Source: Alphaproteobacteria bacterium
GTDB taxonomy: Bacteria > Pseudomonadota > Alphaproteobacteria > DSM-16000 > Inquilinaceae
DNA length: 64,000 bases
NCBI GenBank assembly: GCA_028284045.1
Contig: JANQSN010000049.1
Location: 1-64,000 of the forward strand
Direction of reading: 5' to 3'
A program made the position numbers and the translations under genes. Positions 63,786 to 64,000 of this stretch are shown here, piece by piece (position 1 is the first letter of the stretch; each line of letters starts with the position of its first letter). Below the pieces are notes generated by a model. It saw only the letters and a program-made list of their open reading frames with translations, had not been told where the DNA came from and did not search any database.

Positions 63786-64000
63786 ATGATTATGTCCTCG
63801 GCCGAGACCGCAACCGCCGTGCCCCTACCGGCCGCGACCGGCACGCTGGATGTCGCGGGTGCCCCGGCGCCGGTGGCGCCGCCGGGGCTCTATTTCGGGC
63901 GCGTCATGCATCGTCGGCTGCAGCCGGTGCGCCACCGCTTCGACTACCGGGTGGTATCGGTGCTGCTGGACGTCGACCGGCTGGTGGAGACGGCGGCGGA
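63786..64000 (+). CDS. DUF1365 protein, N-terminal part
   Basis: The first 71 residues of a protein cut by the window edge. After a variable Ala/Pro-rich leader of about 38 residues comes LYFGRVMHRRLQPVRHRFDY and RVVSVLLDVDRL, the recognised DUF1365 opening. The ATG at 63786 lies 11 bases after the oxidoreductase stop; a second ATG at 63792 is equally possible. In other alphaproteobacteria this gene follows the FAD oxidoreductase and precedes a fatty-acid methyltransferase, in clusters induced by singlet oxygen. The rest is not visible. Confidence 0.8.
   Translation, partial: MIMSSAETATAVPLPAATGTLDVAGAPAPVAPPGLYFGRVMHRRLQPVRHRFDYRVVSVLLDVDRLVETAA

Overview
The window is GC-rich, densely coded DNA (third codon positions almost all G or C) carrying ABC, TRAP and tripartite tricarboxylate transporters, a urea/urease locus, a PhoX phosphatase and an FeS-type photolyase. 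Gene content, short GATC- and palindrome-rich dispersed repeats and the chains of ATGA start/stop overlaps suggest a free-living alphaproteobacterium, probably Rhodospirillales-like; this assignment is an inference. I see no rRNA, tRNA, CRISPR array, phage or IS transposase.

Layout. (1) 1-5050: end of a TRAP binding protein, then a glutamine-synthetase-like ligase, an aldehyde dehydrogenase and an iron alcohol dehydrogenase, the usual set for gamma-glutamylation-dependent amine or amino-alcohol breakdown. (2) 5.2-8.8 kb: a soluble chemoreceptor, a stand-alone Ada zinc domain, and a B12-dependent radical SAM protein next to a 71-residue protein. (3) 9.0-19.6 kb: a minus-strand operon with an oligopeptide-type ABC importer, an M20 amidohydrolase, two choline-kinase-like phosphotransferases and an inositol-monophosphatase-like phosphatase, facing a DeoR-family regulator. 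Its substrate is unknown.

(4) 19.7-24.2 kb: a guanidine-I (ykkC) riboswitch followed by a NitT/TauT-type ABC importer, a guanidine-hydrolase-like ureohydrolase and a small unknown protein. (5) 24.5-30.0 kb: a response regulator with a degenerate EAL-like end and a 1221-residue hybrid histidine kinase whose centre is AT-rich. (6) 30.2-41.0 kb: complete urtABCDE-ureDABCEFG on the minus strand. Regions 4 and 6 together would convert guanidine to urea and then to ammonia and CO2.

(7) 41.4-53.8 kb: twelve plus-strand genes holding two complete TctCBA transporters, an enolase-superfamily dehydratase, a DapA-family enzyme, a GntR/FCD regulator, a PdxA-like dehydrogenase, a 2-oxoglutarate-semialdehyde-type dehydrogenase and an amidohydrolase-family lactonase. 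This looks like a sugar-acid route ending in 2-oxoglutarate, probably controlled through a 16-bp palindrome upstream of the first gene. (8) 53.9-58.5 kb: a Tat-exported rubredoxin, a 2OG-Fe(II) oxygenase fused to a thioredoxin-fold-like domain, PhoX with a possible Pho box and clear terminator, and a Tat-exported DUF6134-type protein. (9) 58.6-64.0 kb: a light/oxidative stress operon with an FeS (6-4)-type photolyase, an SDR, a class I photolyase, a FAD oxidoreductase and the start of a DUF1365 protein.

Repeats are a cluster of short inverted units at 3.5-3.8 kb and two MITE-like elements at 24.3 and 42.4 kb. Stem-loops follow several transporter binding-protein genes.
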